This document shows, in pieces, positions 36,990 through 47,553 of a stretch of 64,000 nucleotides of DNA. The stretch is taken from the NCBI GenBank assembly GCA_018240595.1, contig JAFEFL010000070.1, positions 186,001 through 250,000 on the forward strand. The letters are read 5' to 3'. The notes below the pieces were generated by a model, which saw only the letters and a list, made by a program, of their open reading frames with translations, did not search any database and was not told the DNA's origin. Position 1 is the first letter of the stretch, and each line of letters opens with the position of its first letter. This DNA is from Pseudomonadota bacterium (GTDB taxonomy: Bacteria > Pseudomonadota > Alphaproteobacteria > Rhizobiales > Xanthobacteraceae). The position numbers were made by a program, and so were the translations under genes.

Positions 36990-37261
36990 CAGTCGATCTC
37001 CCAGATGAATCCGTAGACCAGCGTTGCCACGGCAATAAGTGTTACGGTCAGTCGGACGACCTGCAAATCGACGCTCTCCGGCAGAACGACCAGATCGACG
37101 ATCACCAGAAAGTTGTTCACCGCCAGCAGGACGAAGCACGCCGCGGTCCATAGCAGGAGCGCCGTGCGCGCCCGCAAATAACTTCGCACCAGCAGCGCAC
37201 CGCAGGCGGCACTGGCCGCGAAACAAAGGAAATAGACAATCGTCGCCACCGGGCTGCTCAT
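36989..37261 (-). CDS. Small membrane protein, DUF5985 type (first of pair)
   Basis: A 90-residue protein with three hydrophobic segments: VATIVYFLCFAASAACGALL, ALLLWTAACFVLLAVNNFL and RLTVTLIAVATLVYGFI. The CF/NNFLVIVDLVV pattern fits DUF5985 small membrane proteins. Its start overlaps the stop of the winged-helix-like gene by four bases and its stop overlaps the next gene. With its partner it could form a small membrane complex. Function is unknown. Confidence 0.75.
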   Translation of the reverse strand: MSSPVATIVYFLCFAASAACGALLVRSYLRARTALLLWTAACFVLLAVNNFLVIVDLVVLPESVDLQVVRLTVTLIAVATLVYGFIWEID

Positions 37262-37620
37262 TCTTTGATCCTGAATGCGTTTGATAGCATCTGAAGTTTC
37301 GAGTTCGGGGAATTCACGATACTTCGCATCACGAGCGTCGACTTCACAGCATAAAGGCGTTCAAGGTCGGCAATCAGCTGCTCGGCCTGTCCGGCGGCGA
37401 CGTAACGGTACTCGTCGCCCTCCTCCCGCACGGCGAGCCCAGCGGCGGTCAGGTTGTTCAGCGCCTCGATCACAACGACGCGGCTGCTGCGCAGCTCCTT
37501 GATGATATCGGCCGGCGTCCAACTTCGCCCGCTTCGGCGCAGCAGCAGCAGCAGTTCGAGCGCCCATACGGACCTGAACGACGCTCCGGCATATTCAAGG
37601 ATGTCTGCTTCCGAGTTCAT
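37258..37620 (-). CDS. Small winged-helix-like conserved protein
   Basis: A 120-residue soluble protein. The middle (LELLLLLRRSGRSWTPADI, then ELRSSRVVVIEALNNLTAAG and a wing-like VREEGDEYRYV) reads as a winged-helix domain, though no specific DNA-binding family is recognised. The C-terminal half (KSTLVMRSIVNSPNSKLQM) is helical. It lies 70 bases after the HWE kinase gene and is coupled to the two DUF5985 genes. It may be the output regulator of the kinases or a protein-interaction adaptor. Confidence 0.65.
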   Translation of the reverse strand: MNSEADILEYAGASFRSVWALELLLLLRRSGRSWTPADIIKELRSSRVVVIEALNNLTAAGLAVREEGDEYRYVAAGQAEQLIADLERLYAVKSTLVMRSIVNSPNSKLQMLSNAFRIKE

Positions 37621-37690
37621 GCCATCACGATCACAAGGGCCACCTCGCCGTCGGGTATCGGGCGGAGCCCGAGCGCATTGGACGGATTTG

Positions 37691-39577
37691 TCAGGCCGTC
37701 TTCAGATTGGCCTGTTCTCCGCTGGGGGAAGGAGTTTTCGACTCGATGACGATGCCGAGCATCGTTCCGAGCTGACGCTGCAGCGTTTCACGCGTGATCG
37801 GCTTTTGCAGGATCGGCGCGCCGGCGAACCTGCCATCCAGGCTTTCGGCGCCATAGCCGGTCACGAATGTGAACGGAATTCCGCGTTCAAGGAGAAGCTG
37901 GGCGACCGGGTAAACGAACTTGCCGCCGAGATTAAGGTCGAGCAGCGCGCCGTCGAACTCACCGGACGCTTCCGCCAGCGCCTCTTCCAGCGTGCAACAC
38001 GGACCGACAACGAACATGCCCGACTCGGTCAACAGCTCACGCATCATCAGCCCGACCATCGCCTCGTCCTCGACAAGCAGAACGCGCTTGGTCGCACCGG
38101 CCGGCAGCCTTATCAGATTCTTCGACGGCTGCAGCGACAGGTCGGCTCTCTCGAGCGGAATCCGCAAGGTGCATTGCAGGCCGGTCACGCGCCAGTCGAA
38201 GGTGACGTCGCCGCCGATCTGATGCTTGATGCCGGCATTCATGATCTTTGTGCCGAAGCCGTGTGAGGTCGGCGGATGGACCGGCGGCCCGCCCGCCTCC
38301 GTCCACACCATCGTCATGACGTTGCCTTCGACCGACCACTCCACCGCCAGCGTGCCTTCGGCGACCGACAGCGCACCGTATTTGACCGAATTGGTCGCCA
38401 GTTCGTGAAGCGCCAGCGCCAGGCTCTGCGCCCGCTCCGGAGCCAAAGTGACGGCAGGACCATCCGTCCGGACGCGCGGGCGGTCCAGCCCGCGATACGG
38501 CGCAACCTCCTCGACCACCAGACGCGCAACGTCGGCCCCCTGCCAGCGAGTTTCCGACAGCAGCGTGTGCGCCTGGGCCAGCGCCTGGACACGGCCCTCG
38601 ACGGCTCTGACGTAGTTTTCCTTCGAGTCCGACCGGGTCAGCCGCACGATCGCCTGCACGACGGCCAGCGCATTGCGAGCCCGATGATCGACCTCGCGGG
38701 CGAGGAGGAACTGCCGCTGCTCGGCCTTCTTGCGCTCGGTGATGTCAAGGGCCGTCCCGATAACGCGGATACAGCGGCCGTGGTCATCGAATATTCCGCG
38801 TCCCTTGGCTGCGACCCAGCGGACGATGCCGTCCTCCTTACCGATGGTGCGGTATTCGACATCGTATAGCGCGCGCTTGTGCCGGTCACAGGCGGCATCG
38901 AAGGCCGCGCAGGTGGCCTCCTTGTCGTCCGGGTGAAGGCCGGCGAAGAAGTCCGTCATGCTGACCGGCACATCGGGAGAAATGCCGAACATCGCCTTCA
39001 CCCGCGGCGGCCAGAACAACGTATTGCTGACCGTGTCGAGATCCCAGAGCCCGATCTCGGCCGCGTCGGTCGCCAGCCGCAACTGGTGTTCGCTATCCTG
39101 CAGGCGCAGGGTCGATGCCTGCAGTTCGGCCGTGCGCTCGGCAACGCGATGCTCGAGGTCCTGGTTGAGCGCTTCGAGTTGCCGAGTCTTTCTGTAAAGC
39201 TCGGCGAAGACCTTGACCTTGGCGCGCAAGAGCTCCGGAACCACCGGCACCGGCACGTAATCGACGGCGCCCATCTCGTAGCCACGCAGGAGATCCGTGT
39301 CAGACAGCAGAATGGCCGAGATAAAGATGATCGCGGTGCGCTGAAACCGCGGATGCTCTCGGATCATGGCGGCGAGCTCGAAGCCGTCGAGATCCGGCAT
39401 GCAGACGTCGACCAGAACGACGGCAACTTCGTTCTTCAGGAGAACCTGCAGCGCCTCGGTCGCGGATGAGGCCTGAATGAGATTCTCACCCAGATCGCGC
39501 AGCACGACTTCATAGCTGAGCAGCTTTGCCGGCTGATCATCAACGAGAAGGATATTGACCTTTTCATGCTCGATCAT
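37691..39577 (-). CDS. Hybrid HWE-family histidine kinase with REC at both ends and PAS
   Basis: A 628-residue cytoplasmic signalling protein. Order: receiver domain (about 7-125, phospho-acceptor D57 in LVDVCMPD), a coiled-coil linker, a PAS domain (about 170-285, ending TALDITERKKAEQ), an HWE histidine-kinase domain with phospho-accepting H298 in REVDHRARNALAVVQ, an ATPase region with LALHELATNSVKYGAL, and a C-terminal receiver (VLLVEDEAMVGLMM, LLDLNLGG). There are no membrane helices, so the input must come from a partner, probably the poly-HAMP kinase encoded 6 bases upstream. HWE kinases are mainly alphaproteobacterial and often feed light, stress or redox responses. Confidence 0.9.
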   Translation of the reverse strand: MIEHEKVNILLVDDQPAKLLSYEVVLRDLGENLIQASSATEALQVLLKNEVAVVLVDVCMPDLDGFELAAMIREHPRFQRTAIIFISAILLSDTDLLRGYEMGAVDYVPVPVVPELLRAKVKVFAELYRKTRQLEALNQDLEHRVAERTAELQASTLRLQDSEHQLRLATDAAEIGLWDLDTVSNTLFWPPRVKAMFGISPDVPVSMTDFFAGLHPDDKEATCAAFDAACDRHKRALYDVEYRTIGKEDGIVRWVAAKGRGIFDDHGRCIRVIGTALDITERKKAEQRQFLLAREVDHRARNALAVVQAIVRLTRSDSKENYVRAVEGRVQALAQAHTLLSETRWQGADVARLVVEEVAPYRGLDRPRVRTDGPAVTLAPERAQSLALALHELATNSVKYGALSVAEGTLAVEWSVEGNVMTMVWTEAGGPPVHPPTSHGFGTKIMNAGIKHQIGGDVTFDWRVTGLQCTLRIPLERADLSLQPSKNLIRLPAGATKRVLLVEDEAMVGLMMRELLTESGMFVVGPCCTLEEALAEASGEFDGALLDLNLGGKFVYPVAQLLLERGIPFTFVTGYGAESLDGRFAGAPILQKPITRETLQRQLGTMLGIVIESKTPSPSGEQANLKTA

Positions 39578-39583
39578 GGCCGC

Positions 39584-42500
39584 TCACCGATGCAGCCACA
39601 TCCGCAGCATGGTCAGAAGCTGCTCTGTGTTTACGGGCTTGGCGAGATAATCCGAGGCCCCGGCCTCCAGGCACTTTTCGCGATCGCCCTTCATCGCCTT
39701 GGCGGTCAGCGCCACGATGGGCAGTCGCCGGAACTCGTTGCGGGCCCGGATGTGTTCGATCGTCTCATAGCCGTCCATCTCAGGCATCATGATGTCCATG
39801 AGCACGATGGCGATGTCCGGATTCGCGCCGATCAGGTCGATCGCCTCGCGTCCCGTCGTCGCAGTCAGAACGTGCATTCCGTGCCGCTCGAGCACGCTCG
39901 ACAGGGCGAAGATGTTGCGGGCGTCGTCGTCGACCAGCAGCGCGGTGCGGCCGATCAGGTCCTCGTCCGACGAGTTCAACCGCTCGAGCATGCGCTGCTT
40001 CTCCGGCGGCAGCTCGGCGATGACCCGATGCAGGAAGAGCGCAGTTTCATCGAGCAACCGCTCGGGAGATTCGACGCCCTTGACGACAATGCTGCGCGCC
40101 ATCGTGTGGAGCTGGGCGTCCTCCTCGGCGCTGAGCTCGCGCCCCGTGAAGACGACGACCGGGACATCCGCCAGCCCGCTTTCGCTGTGTAACTGCTCGA
40201 GGACGTCAAAACCGCTCATATCCGGAAGGCGCAGATCGAGTACCACGCAGTCGATGACTTCGCTGCGCAGCGCCGTGAGCGCCTCTTCGCCGGACTGGGC
40301 GCCGACGATCTCGATGTCGTCATGCCCCAGAAGTTCGGAAATGCTGAGTTGCTCTGCGGCATTATCCTCGACAACCAGAAGCCGCTTCCGCTTGCGTGAC
40401 GAATACTCCTTGATGCGGGTCAGAGCCTCCTTGACGCCCTCGGTGGTCGTCGGCTTGCTGACATAGGAGAACGCGCCGCGAGCAAGGCCGTGCTGGCGGT
40501 CTTCGTCCTGAGTCACGATCTGAACCGGGATGTGCCGCGTCAGCGGATTCTGCTTGAGCTGGCTGAGGACATTCCAGCCGAGCATGTCCGGCAGAAACAC
40601 GTCGAGTGAGACAGCGGTCGGTTGGTACTGCTTGGCAAGCTCGATGGCCTGATTGCCGCTGGTCGTCACAAGGACCTTGAAGCCCTTGTCACGCGCGAGA
40701 TCAACCAGGATGCGCCCGTAATGCGGGTCGTCCTCCACGATCAGCAGGATCGAGTCGCCCGCCTCCAGACGGCTGCGGTCGTCAGCGATCGTTTCGACGA
40801 TGCGTTCGGGCGGCAGCAGAATCGGCGGGGCGCTTTGCTGGCGGGCGCCGCCATTCTCCACGCGGGCGCGGGCCGCGAGGGCCGAACCCGCATATTGCAG
40901 CGGCAGAAACAGCGTGAAGGCGCTGCCAACGCCCGGCGTGCTGCGCAGCTGTATCTCGCCGCCGAGCAGCGCCGCGAGTTCGCGACTGATGGCGAGACCG
41001 AGACCGGTACCGCCGTATTTGCGGCTGGTCGAGGCGTCGGCCTGCTGAAAAGCTTCGAAGATGATCTTCTGTTTCTCCGGCGGAATGCCGATGCCGGTGT
41101 CGGTCACTTCGAAGGCGACGACGCCACTGGCCTGACTCAGCACCGGGTGAGCGCTACTCCACCCCTCGGATACGCGTGAAACCGAGAGCTTTACCTTGCC
41201 GCGCGAGGTGAACTTGAAAGCGTTCGAGAGCAGGTTCTTGAGGACCTGCTGGAGGCGCTTGGAATCCGTCGTAATGCTGCGCTCCAGTGCCGGATCGACG
41301 TTGAGCTCGAAAGACAAGTCCTTCGCCTCGGCCTCGTGCCGGAACGGGCGACCGACCGCATCGAGAAGACTGGCGAAGAGGATTTCCTCCGCCTCGACGC
41401 TGACTGTGCCGGATTCGATCTTAGACAGATCGAGGATGTCACTGATGAGATTGAGAAGGTCGGTTCCGGCGCCGTGGATGGTGCGAGCAAACTCGACCTG
41501 CTTCATGCTGAGATTGCCGTCCGGATTTTCGCCGAGCTGCTGTCCCAGAATGAGGATCGAGTTGAGCGGTGTGCGCAGCTCGTGCGACATATTGGCCAGG
41601 AACTCGGACTTGTACTTGGACGTCAGCGCGAGTTCGGCCGCCTTTTCTTCGAGTTCGCGGCGGGCCTGCTCGATTTCCTGATTTTTGCGCTCGACTTCCA
41701 CGTTACGCTCAGCAAGCTGCTGCGCCTTTTGCTCGAGCTGCTCGTTGGTCTGCTGCAACTCCTTCTGCTGCGACTGCAGTTCGGCCGCGAGTTGCTGCGA
41801 CTGCTTGAGGAAGCCTTCGGTCCGCATCGTCGCTTCGATCGAGTTCAGCACGATGCCGATGCTGGCGGTGAGTTGCTCGAGAAACGCCAGTTGCAGCGGG
41901 GTGAAGGAGTCGATCGAAGCCAGTTCGATCACGGCCTTGACCTGGTTTTCAAACAGCACCGGCAGAACGACAATGTTCCGCGGCGCCGTCTGGAACAGCG
42001 CCGAGGAAATCGGAACGACCGATTCCGGCACGTTGGCTACTAGCAGACGGCGCTTGTCGGCGGCACACTGGCCGACCAGGCCGTTACCAAGCTTCAGGCT
42101 CTCCGGATGGCCACCTTCTTCCATTCCGGCATAGGACGACAGAAGGCGCAGGCGGGGCCCGTCGTCGGCTTCCATCTGATAGATGACGCTTTGCTGCGCA
42201 TTGACGAGCGGGGTCAGCTCGGTGAGCAGCAGCCGACCCACGGTGCCGAGGTCGCGCTGGCCCTGGAGCATGTTGGTGAACTTGGCGAGGTTCGTCTTCA
42301 GCCAATCTTGTTCGGTGTTGCGGTCGGTCGTGAGGCGCAGGTTGCCAATCATCGTATTGATGTTGTCTTTAAGTTCGGCCACCTCGCCGCGCGCATCGAC
42401 CTGAATCGATCGCGTCAGGTCGCCCTTGGTCACGGCGGTCGCCACTTCGGCGATAGCCCGCACCTGGGTCGTCAGGTTGGCCGCAAGCAAATTGACGTTG

Positions 42501-45500
42501 CCGGTCAGATCCTTCCACGTGCCGGCCGCGCCGGGCACATTGGCCTGACCGCCGAGGCGGCCTTCGACGCCGACTTCGCGGGCAACCGTCGTCACCTGAT
42601 CGGCGAAGGTCGCCAGCGTCTCGGTCATGTTGTTGATGGTTTCGGCGAGCGCGGCCACCTCGCCCTTCGATTTCACCGTGAGGTTCTGCTTGAGGTCGCC
42701 GTTGGCGACGGCGGTCACGACCTTGACGATGCCGCGCACCTGTTCGGTCAGGTTCGCAGCCATCAGGTTGACGGTATCCGTCAAGTCCTTCCAGGTGCCG
42801 GCAACGCCGGGCACTTCGGCCTGGCCGCCGAGCTTGCCTTCCGTACCCACTTCGCGGGACACACGCGTCACTTCCGAGGCAAAGGAGTTGAGCTGGTCCA
42901 CCATCGTGTTGATGGTGTTCTTCAGCTCGAGAATTTCGCCCTTCACGTCCACCGTGATCTTGCGCGACAGGTCGCCCCGCGCCACCGCAGTAGTGACTTC
43001 GGCGATGTTGCGCACCTGCGTGGTCAGGTTCGCCGCCAGCAGGTTGACGTTGTCGGTCAGATCCTTCCAGGTGCCGGCGACGCCCGACACGTTGGCCTGG
43101 CCGCCGAGACGTCCCTCGGTACCCACTTCACGCGCGACGCGCGTCACTTCGCCGGCGAAGGACCGGAGCTGGTCCACCATCGTATTGAGCGTTTCCTTGA
43201 GCTGAAGGATTTCGCCACGCACGTCGACCGTGATCTTCTTCGACAGGTCACCGGAGGCGATGGCGGTCGCCACCTCGGCGATGTTGCGCACTTGTGCGGT
43301 TAGATTCGACGCCATGAAGTTGACGTTGTCGGTCAGGTCCTTCCACGTGCCGGCGACTTCCGGCACCTGCGCCTGACCGCCAAGCTTGCCTTCGGTACCG
43401 ACTTCGCGGGCCACGCGCGTCACTTCCGAGGCGAAGGAGTTGAGCTGGTCCACCATGGTGTTGATGGTGTTCTTCAGCTCGAGAATTTCGCCCTTCACGT
43501 CCACGGTGATTTTGCGCGACAGGTCGCCGCGCGCCACGGCCGTCGTCACCTCGGCGATGTTGCGGACCTGGGCGGTCAGGTTGCCCGCCATCGAGTTGAC
43601 GCTGTCGGTCAGATCCTTCCAGGTGCCGGCAACGCCTGGCACGTTGGCCTGCCCCGCCAGCCGGCCCTCGGTGCCGACTTCGCGCGCGACGCGCGTCACT
43701 TCGCCGGCGAAGCGGTTGAGCTGGTCGACCATGGTGTTCAGCGTTTCCTTCAGCTGAAGGATTTCGCCGCGCACGTCGACGGTGATCTTGCGCGACAGGT
43801 CGCCATTGGCGATCGCGGTCGCCACCTCGGCGATGTTGCGCACCTGTCCGGTCAGGTTGCCGGCCATCGAGTTGACGCTGTCGGTCAGATCCTTCCAGGT
43901 GCCGGCGACGCCGGGCACTTCGGCCTGACCGCCGAGCTTGCCTTCGGTGCCGACCTCGCGCGCCACGCGCGTCACTTCCGAGGCGAAGGCGTTGAGCTGG
44001 TCAACCATGGTATTCAGCGTTTCCTTCAGACGAAGGATTTCGCCGCTCACATTCACCGTGATCTTCTTCGACAGGTCGCCTTGCGCCACCGCGGTCGCCA
44101 CGTCGGCGATGTTACGCACTTGTGCGGTGAGGTTCGACGCCATGGAGTTGACGGAGTCGGTCAGATCCTTCCAGGTGCCGGCGACGCCGCGCACCATCGC
44201 CTGGCCGCCGAGCTTGCCTTCGGTGCCGACTTCGCGCGCCACACGCGTCACCTCGCCGGCGAAGGCATTTAGCTGGTCCACCATCGTGTTGATGGTGTCC
44301 TTCAATTCGAGGATTTCGCCCTTGACGTCGACGGTGATCTTCTTCGACAGGTCGCCGCCCGCCACCGCGGTTGTCACTTCGGCGATGTTGCGCACCTGCG
44401 CCGTCAGGTTCGACGCCATCGAGTTGACGGAGTCGGTCAGATCCTTCCAGGTGCCTGCGACGCCGAGCACGTTGGCCTGGCCGCCCAAACGCCCTTCGGT
44501 GCCGACCTCGCGCGCCACGCGCGTCACTTCGCCGGCGAAGGCGTTGAGCTGATCGACCATCGTGTTGATGGTCTCCTTGAGCTGAAGGATTTCGCCAGAG
44601 ACGTTGACGGTGATCTTCTTCGACAGGTCGCCGCCGGCGATGGCGGTCGCCACCTCGGCGATGTTGCGGACCTGCGCCGTGAGGTTCGACGCCATGAAGT
44701 TGACGTTGTCGGTCAGGTCCTTCCAGGTGCCGGCGATGCCGGGGACCTGCGCCTGGCCGCCGAGCTTGCCCTCGGTGCCGACTTCGCGGGCGACGCGCGT
44801 CACTTCCGACGCGAAGCCATTGAGCTGATCGACCATCGTGTTGATGGTGTCCTTGAGCTCTAGAATTTCGCCGCGCACGTCGACGGTGATCTTGCGCGAC
44901 AGGTCCCCGCGCGCCACGGCGGTGGTCACCTGCGCGATGTTGCGCACCTGGTCGGTAAGGTTGCCGCACATTGCGTTGACGGAATCGGTGAGGTCCTTCC
45001 ATGTGCCGGCAACGCCGGGCACGATGGCCTGGCCGCCGAGCTTGCCTTCGGTACCGACTTCACGGGCGACGCGCGTCACTTCCGAGGCGAAGGAGCGCAG
45101 CTGATCGACCATCGTATTGATGGCTTCCTTGAGCTGCAGGATTTCGCCGCGCACGTCGACGGTGATCTTCTTCGACAAATCGCCGCTGGCGACCGCGATC
45201 GTCACTTCCGAAATGTTGCGGACCTGTGCGGTCAGGTTCGAGGCCATCGAGTTGACGGACTCGGTGAGGTCCTTCCAGACGCCGGTGACCTCGCTGACCT
45301 GGGCTTGGCCGCCGAGCTTGCCCTCGGTGCCGACTTCGCGGGCGACGCGCGTCACTTCCGAGGTAAACACGCCGAGCTGCTTGATCATCGTGTTGACGAT
45401 GGTCGCGGACTCGAGGAATTCGCCCTTGAGCGGCCGGCCGTCCACTTCGGTGCGGACGGTCTTTAGAAGATCGCCCTGAGCGACCGCGGCGACGGCGCGG

Positions 45501-45910
45501 GTGACTTCTTTGGTCGGCCACAACAGGTCTTCGATCAGCGTGTTGACCGAGGACTCCATGTCGCCCCAGGCGCCGCTGGTGCCGTCGAATTTCACGCGGT
45601 GGCGGGTCTTGCCCTCTCGCCCGACCATCTCGCCGACGCGCTCCAGTTCGCGCGACATGCGTTCGTTGGCGGCAACGATGTCGTTAAAGGTGCTGGCGAT
45701 CTTGCCTGCCAGGCCGTCGTGGTGCAGCGACATGCGGACCGAGAAATCGCCGGACCGCATGGCTTGGAGCGCCGTGAGCAACTCGATCAATTCCGGTGAG
45801 CTGCCGCCGTTCGCCCGAGGCTCCCGCAGTTCTTCGGACGCCAAGTGCCCCGCAACCGGTGCCGGAATTTCCTTGGACTCGCCCTCTGCGCTTGTACGCG
45901 ACCTGCCCAT
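39584..45910 (-). CDS. Giant poly-HAMP hybrid histidine kinase (Nik1/group III-like)
   Basis: A 2108-residue protein without obvious membrane helices. After a 90-residue leader and a first HAMP-like stretch, eleven 92-residue repeats run from about residue 183 to 1195, each with a version of [31 protein letters not shown] and GEILELKxTINTM. Then come a GAF domain (about 1220-1380), a long coiled coil rich in Gln, HisKA with H1443 in [13 protein letters not shown], a HATPase domain ([15 protein letters not shown]) and three receivers (about 1720-1838, 1842-1960, 1990-2104). The repeat type is the one known from fungal group III osmosensor kinases. The ATG at 45910 follows AGGGGGG; the frame is open upstream only as antisense of the next gene. 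Confidence 0.92.
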   Translation of the reverse strand: MGRSRTSAEGESKEIPAPVAGHLASEELREPRANGGSSPELIELLTALQAMRSGDFSVRMSLHHDGLAGKIASTFNDIVAANERMSRELERVGEMVGREGKTRHRVKFDGTSGAWGDMESSVNTLIEDLLWPTKEVTRAVAAVAQGDLLKTVRTEVDGRPLKGEFLESATIVNTMIKQLGVFTSEVTRVAREVGTEGKLGGQAQVSEVTGVWKDLTESVNSMASNLTAQVRNISEVTIAVASGDLSKKITVDVRGEILQLKEAINTMVDQLRSFASEVTRVAREVGTEGKLGGQAIVPGVAGTWKDLTDSVNAMCGNLTDQVRNIAQVTTAVARGDLSRKITVDVRGEILELKDTINTMVDQLNGFASEVTRVAREVGTEGKLGGQAQVPGIAGTWKDLTDNVNFMASNLTAQVRNIAEVATAIAGGDLSKKITVNVSGEILQLKETINTMVDQLNAFAGEVTRVAREVGTEGRLGGQANVLGVAGTWKDLTDSVNSMASNLTAQVRNIAEVTTAVAGGDLSKKITVDVKGEILELKDTINTMVDQLNAFAGEVTRVAREVGTEGKLGGQAMVRGVAGTWKDLTDSVNSMASNLTAQVRNIADVATAVAQGDLSKKITVNVSGEILRLKETLNTMVDQLNAFASEVTRVAREVGTEGKLGGQAEVPGVAGTWKDLTDSVNSMAGNLTGQVRNIAEVATAIANGDLSRKITVDVRGEILQLKETLNTMVDQLNRFAGEVTRVAREVGTEGRLAGQANVPGVAGTWKDLTDSVNSMAGNLTAQVRNIAEVTTAVARGDLSRKITVDVKGEILELKNTINTMVDQLNSFASEVTRVAREVGTEGKLGGQAQVPEVAGTWKDLTDNVNFMASNLTAQVRNIAEVATAIASGDLSKKITVDVRGEILQLKETLNTMVDQLRSFAGEVTRVAREVGTEGRLGGQANVSGVAGTWKDLTDNVNLLAANLTTQVRNIAEVTTAVARGDLSRKITVDVKGEILELKNTINTMVDQLNSFASEVTRVSREVGTEGKLGGQAEVPGVAGTWKDLTDTVNLMAANLTEQVRGIVKVVTAVANGDLKQNLTVKSKGEVAALAETINNMTETLATFADQVTTVAREVGVEGRLGGQANVPGAAGTWKDLTGNVNLLAANLTTQVRAIAEVATAVTKGDLTRSIQVDARGEVAELKDNINTMIGNLRLTTDRNTEQDWLKTNLAKFTNMLQGQRDLGTVGRLLLTELTPLVNAQQSVIYQMEADDGPRLRLLSSYAGMEEGGHPESLKLGNGLVGQCAADKRRLLVANVPESVVPISSALFQTAPRNIVVLPVLFENQVKAVIELASIDSFTPLQLAFLEQLTASIGIVLNSIEATMRTEGFLKQSQQLAAELQSQQKELQQTNEQLEQKAQQLAERNVEVERKNQEIEQARRELEEKAAELALTSKYKSEFLANMSHELRTPLNSILILGQQLGENPDGNLSMKQVEFARTIHGAGTDLLNLISDILDLSKIESGTVSVEAEEILFASLLDAVGRPFRHEAEAKDLSFELNVDPALERSITTDSKRLQQVLKNLLSNAFKFTSRGKVKLSVSRVSEGWSSAHPVLSQASGVVAFEVTDTGIGIPPEKQKIIFEAFQQADASTSRKYGGTGLGLAISRELAALLGGEIQLRSTPGVGSAFTLFLPLQYAGSALAARARVENGGARQQSAPPILLPPERIVETIADDRSRLEAGDSILLIVEDDPHYGRILVDLARDKGFKVLVTTSGNQAIELAKQYQPTAVSLDVFLPDMLGWNVLSQLKQNPLTRHIPVQIVTQDEDRQHGLARGAFSYVSKPTTTEGVKEALTRIKEYSSRKRKRLLVVEDNAAEQLSISELLGHDDIEIVGAQSGEEALTALRSEVIDCVVLDLRLPDMSGFDVLEQLHSESGLADVPVVVFTGRELSAEEDAQLHTMARSIVVKGVESPERLLDETALFLHRVIAELPPEKQRMLERLNSSDEDLIGRTALLVDDDARNIFALSSVLERHGMHVLTATTGREAIDLIGANPDIAIVLMDIMMPEMDGYETIEHIRARNEFRRLPIVALTAKAMKGDREKCLEAGASDYLAKPVNTEQLLTMLRMWLHR
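42310..45365 (-). repeat. Eleven tandem 276-bp repeats encoding poly-HAMP units
   Basis: Units are spaced at exactly 276 bp, for example at the conserved GACGCGCGTCACTTC site near 45342 and 45066 and onward to about 42590. The units are highly similar in DNA. The last unit is the most diverged ([12 protein letters not shown]). Units alternate between KLGGQA and RLGGQA forms and between VDV and VNV forms, which suggests duplication in blocks larger than one unit. Such repeats can recombine and change number. Confidence 0.9.
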
Positions 45911-45982
45911 ACGGCCCCCCTGCGCTGCCTTTGGACGCGGAATTCGCAAGTGAAATCGAGCGGATAGGGTCAGCCCCCGAAG

Positions 45983-46000
45983 CGGCCCCTGCCGGGGCCG
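45983..46000 (+). terminator. GC hairpin with T-run, plus-strand orientation
   Basis: CGGCCCC and GGGGCCG form a 7-bp stem around TGCC, followed by TTTT (46001-46004) on the plus strand. There is no plus-strand gene ending here. It may end antisense transcription from the opposite strand of the kinase gene, or the stem may act in the minus-strand leader of the kinase, where no T-run follows. Confidence 0.35.
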
Positions 46001-46155
46001 TTTTGCTGTTCCTACTGCGCTGCTGGCTTGCGATACACCCCGGTGGACACGATGCCGCCCCCTTAACGTCAAAGTCCGGACAAGGTTCCGCATTTTTCGG
46101 GCGGGATGTGCGGGGGCGCGCGCTTTTTTAAACGGGCGCCCGGCCGGCCGGGGGC

Positions 46156-47553
46156 TCAGCTTTGGCCGATACTCGCGGCGGCGCCTCCCGCCAGGCGCCC
46201 GAGGGTCGTCGCGGTGAGCAGTCCGTTGCCGGAGAGATAGCCGGCCGCCGTTTCGCCGGACACGCCAGCCGCGGCGCCGCCCGCCGCGAACAGATTGGGA
46301 AACAGGCTGCCGTCCTGGCGCTTCACGCGCGCCCGGCCATCGACGACGAGGCCGCCCTGGGTGTGAAACAGCGCGCCGGTAACCTTCACCGCGTGGAACG
46401 CCGGCTTGAGCGCCTGCCCGGCAGCGAAGACGCGGCCGAAGCGATCGACGCCGGCGCTCGCCTTCAGTTCTTCGGTCTCTCGATACGAGGCGACCAGCGC
46501 ATCTGCCGGCACCCGCATGCGCGTGGCAAGCTCCTCCAGCGTGTCGGCGGTGAGCAGCGCCCCGCCCTTTTCCGCGCCGCGGAAATCCTCGAACTGCCGC
46601 GCGATCGCGGCGATGCGCGCATCGAACACATCGAATGCGATCTCGCCCGGCTGACGCAGTACTTCGGCCGCCTGCTCGGAATAGCCATGCGTCTCGTCGC
46701 TGAATCTGTGGCCCTGAGCGTTGACCTGGAAGCCGCCTTCGGCGATCACCGCCCAGGTGATGAGGATATTGTGCGGGCTCGCCACCGAACCGTGGCCCTG
46801 ATAGGCGGACAGATGCGCCAGCTGCGCGCCGAGCGCGCGGCCCCACAGCACGGCATCGCCTTGATTGCCAGGGTGGCCGAAATACAAGGCCTCCGCCATT
46901 TCCGGAATGAGTTCCCGCACCAACGCGGCGTTGCCGCCGTAGCCGTTGCAGGCGAGCACAAGCGCGCCGCAGCCGATCGTCTCGCTCGAGCCATCGGCGC
47001 GCGCCAGCGCGACGCCGCAGATACGGCCGTCGCCATCGGCGTACAGGGTGTCGGCGCGGCTCTCGGTCAGGATGGTGACGCCGGCCGCCTCCGCCGCGCT
47101 GCGCAGGCGGTCGATCAGCTCGGCGCCGGAGCGCGACGGCAGGCCGTGCATGCGCATTGCCGAATGGCCGGGATAGGTGAAGTTGTCGATGACATCGAAT
47201 GGCAGGCCGTAGCGCTCGGCCAGCCATTCGACCGCCGGTCCCACCTCACGCGCCACGACATCGACCAGCGCCGTGTCGTTCTTCCCATGCGCCTTGCGCT
47301 GGATATCTTCGGCAAACAGCGCCGGGCTGTCGTCGATGCCCTTGGCGCGCTGGAAGCGCGTGCCGGCGGCGGGAATGAGTCCTGCCGACAGAGCGGTCGA
47401 GCCCGCGGGCACAGCATCGCGCTCGATAACGACTGGATCGGCGCCCGCCTCCTTCGCCGCCAGCGCCGCGCACAAACCTGCCGCGCCGGCGCCGATGATG
47501 ACGAGCGGCACCTCGGCGTCGAACATGGCGGGCGGCGGAAGGACGCGGCTCAT
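46156..47553 (-). CDS. FAD-dependent dehydrogenase/reductase (FAD_binding_2, fumarate reductase-like)
   Basis: A 465-residue flavoprotein. The FAD fold is at the N-terminus ([21 protein letters not shown], then VIERD), with [18 protein letters not shown] as the second FAD contact and [17 protein letters not shown] near the end. Relatives include fumarate reductase flavoproteins, 3-ketosteroid dehydrogenases and tricarballylate dehydrogenase. It would add or remove hydrogen across a C-C bond next to a carbonyl. It is the last gene of the catabolic operon; its ATG overlaps the stop of the isochorismatase-fold gene by four bases. Confidence 0.87.
   Translation of the reverse strand: MSRVLPPPAMFDAEVPLVIIGAGAAGLCAALAAKEAGADPVVIERDAVPAGSTALSAGLIPAAGTRFQRAKGIDDSPALFAEDIQRKAHGKNDTALVDVVAREVGPAVEWLAERYGLPFDVIDNFTYPGHSAMRMHGLPSRSGAELIDRLRSAAEAAGVTILTESRADTLYADGDGRICGVALARADGSSETIGCGALVLACNGYGGNAALVRELIPEMAEALYFGHPGNQGDAVLWGRALGAQLAHLSAYQGHGSVASPHNILITWAVIAEGGFQVNAQGHRFSDETHGYSEQAAEVLRQPGEIAFDVFDARIAAIARQFEDFRGAEKGGALLTADTLEELATRMRVPADALVASYRETEELKASAGVDRFGRVFAAGQALKPAFHAVKVTGALFHTQGGLVVDGRARVKRQDGSLFPNLFAAGGAAAGVSGETAAGYLSGNGLLTATTLGRLAGGAAASIGQS

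Noticed and set aside
42310-45365. CRISPR-like or satellite repeat array
   Set aside because: Units are 276 bp, contiguous, in frame and coding for HAMP-type sequence. There are no short repeats with unique spacers.
42107-45521. Several long open frames on the plus strand opposite the poly-HAMP repeats (for example 42107-43303 and 43938-44552)
   Set aside because: They repeat with the same 276-bp period as the kinase units and are rich in Ser/Arg/Val runs. They are the mirror of a GC-rich coding strand.
45911-47227. In-frame upstream extension of the giant kinase
   Set aside because: It would add about 440 Arg-rich residues opposite a clear FAD enzyme. The ATG at 45910 has a good ribosome site and a natural N-terminus.
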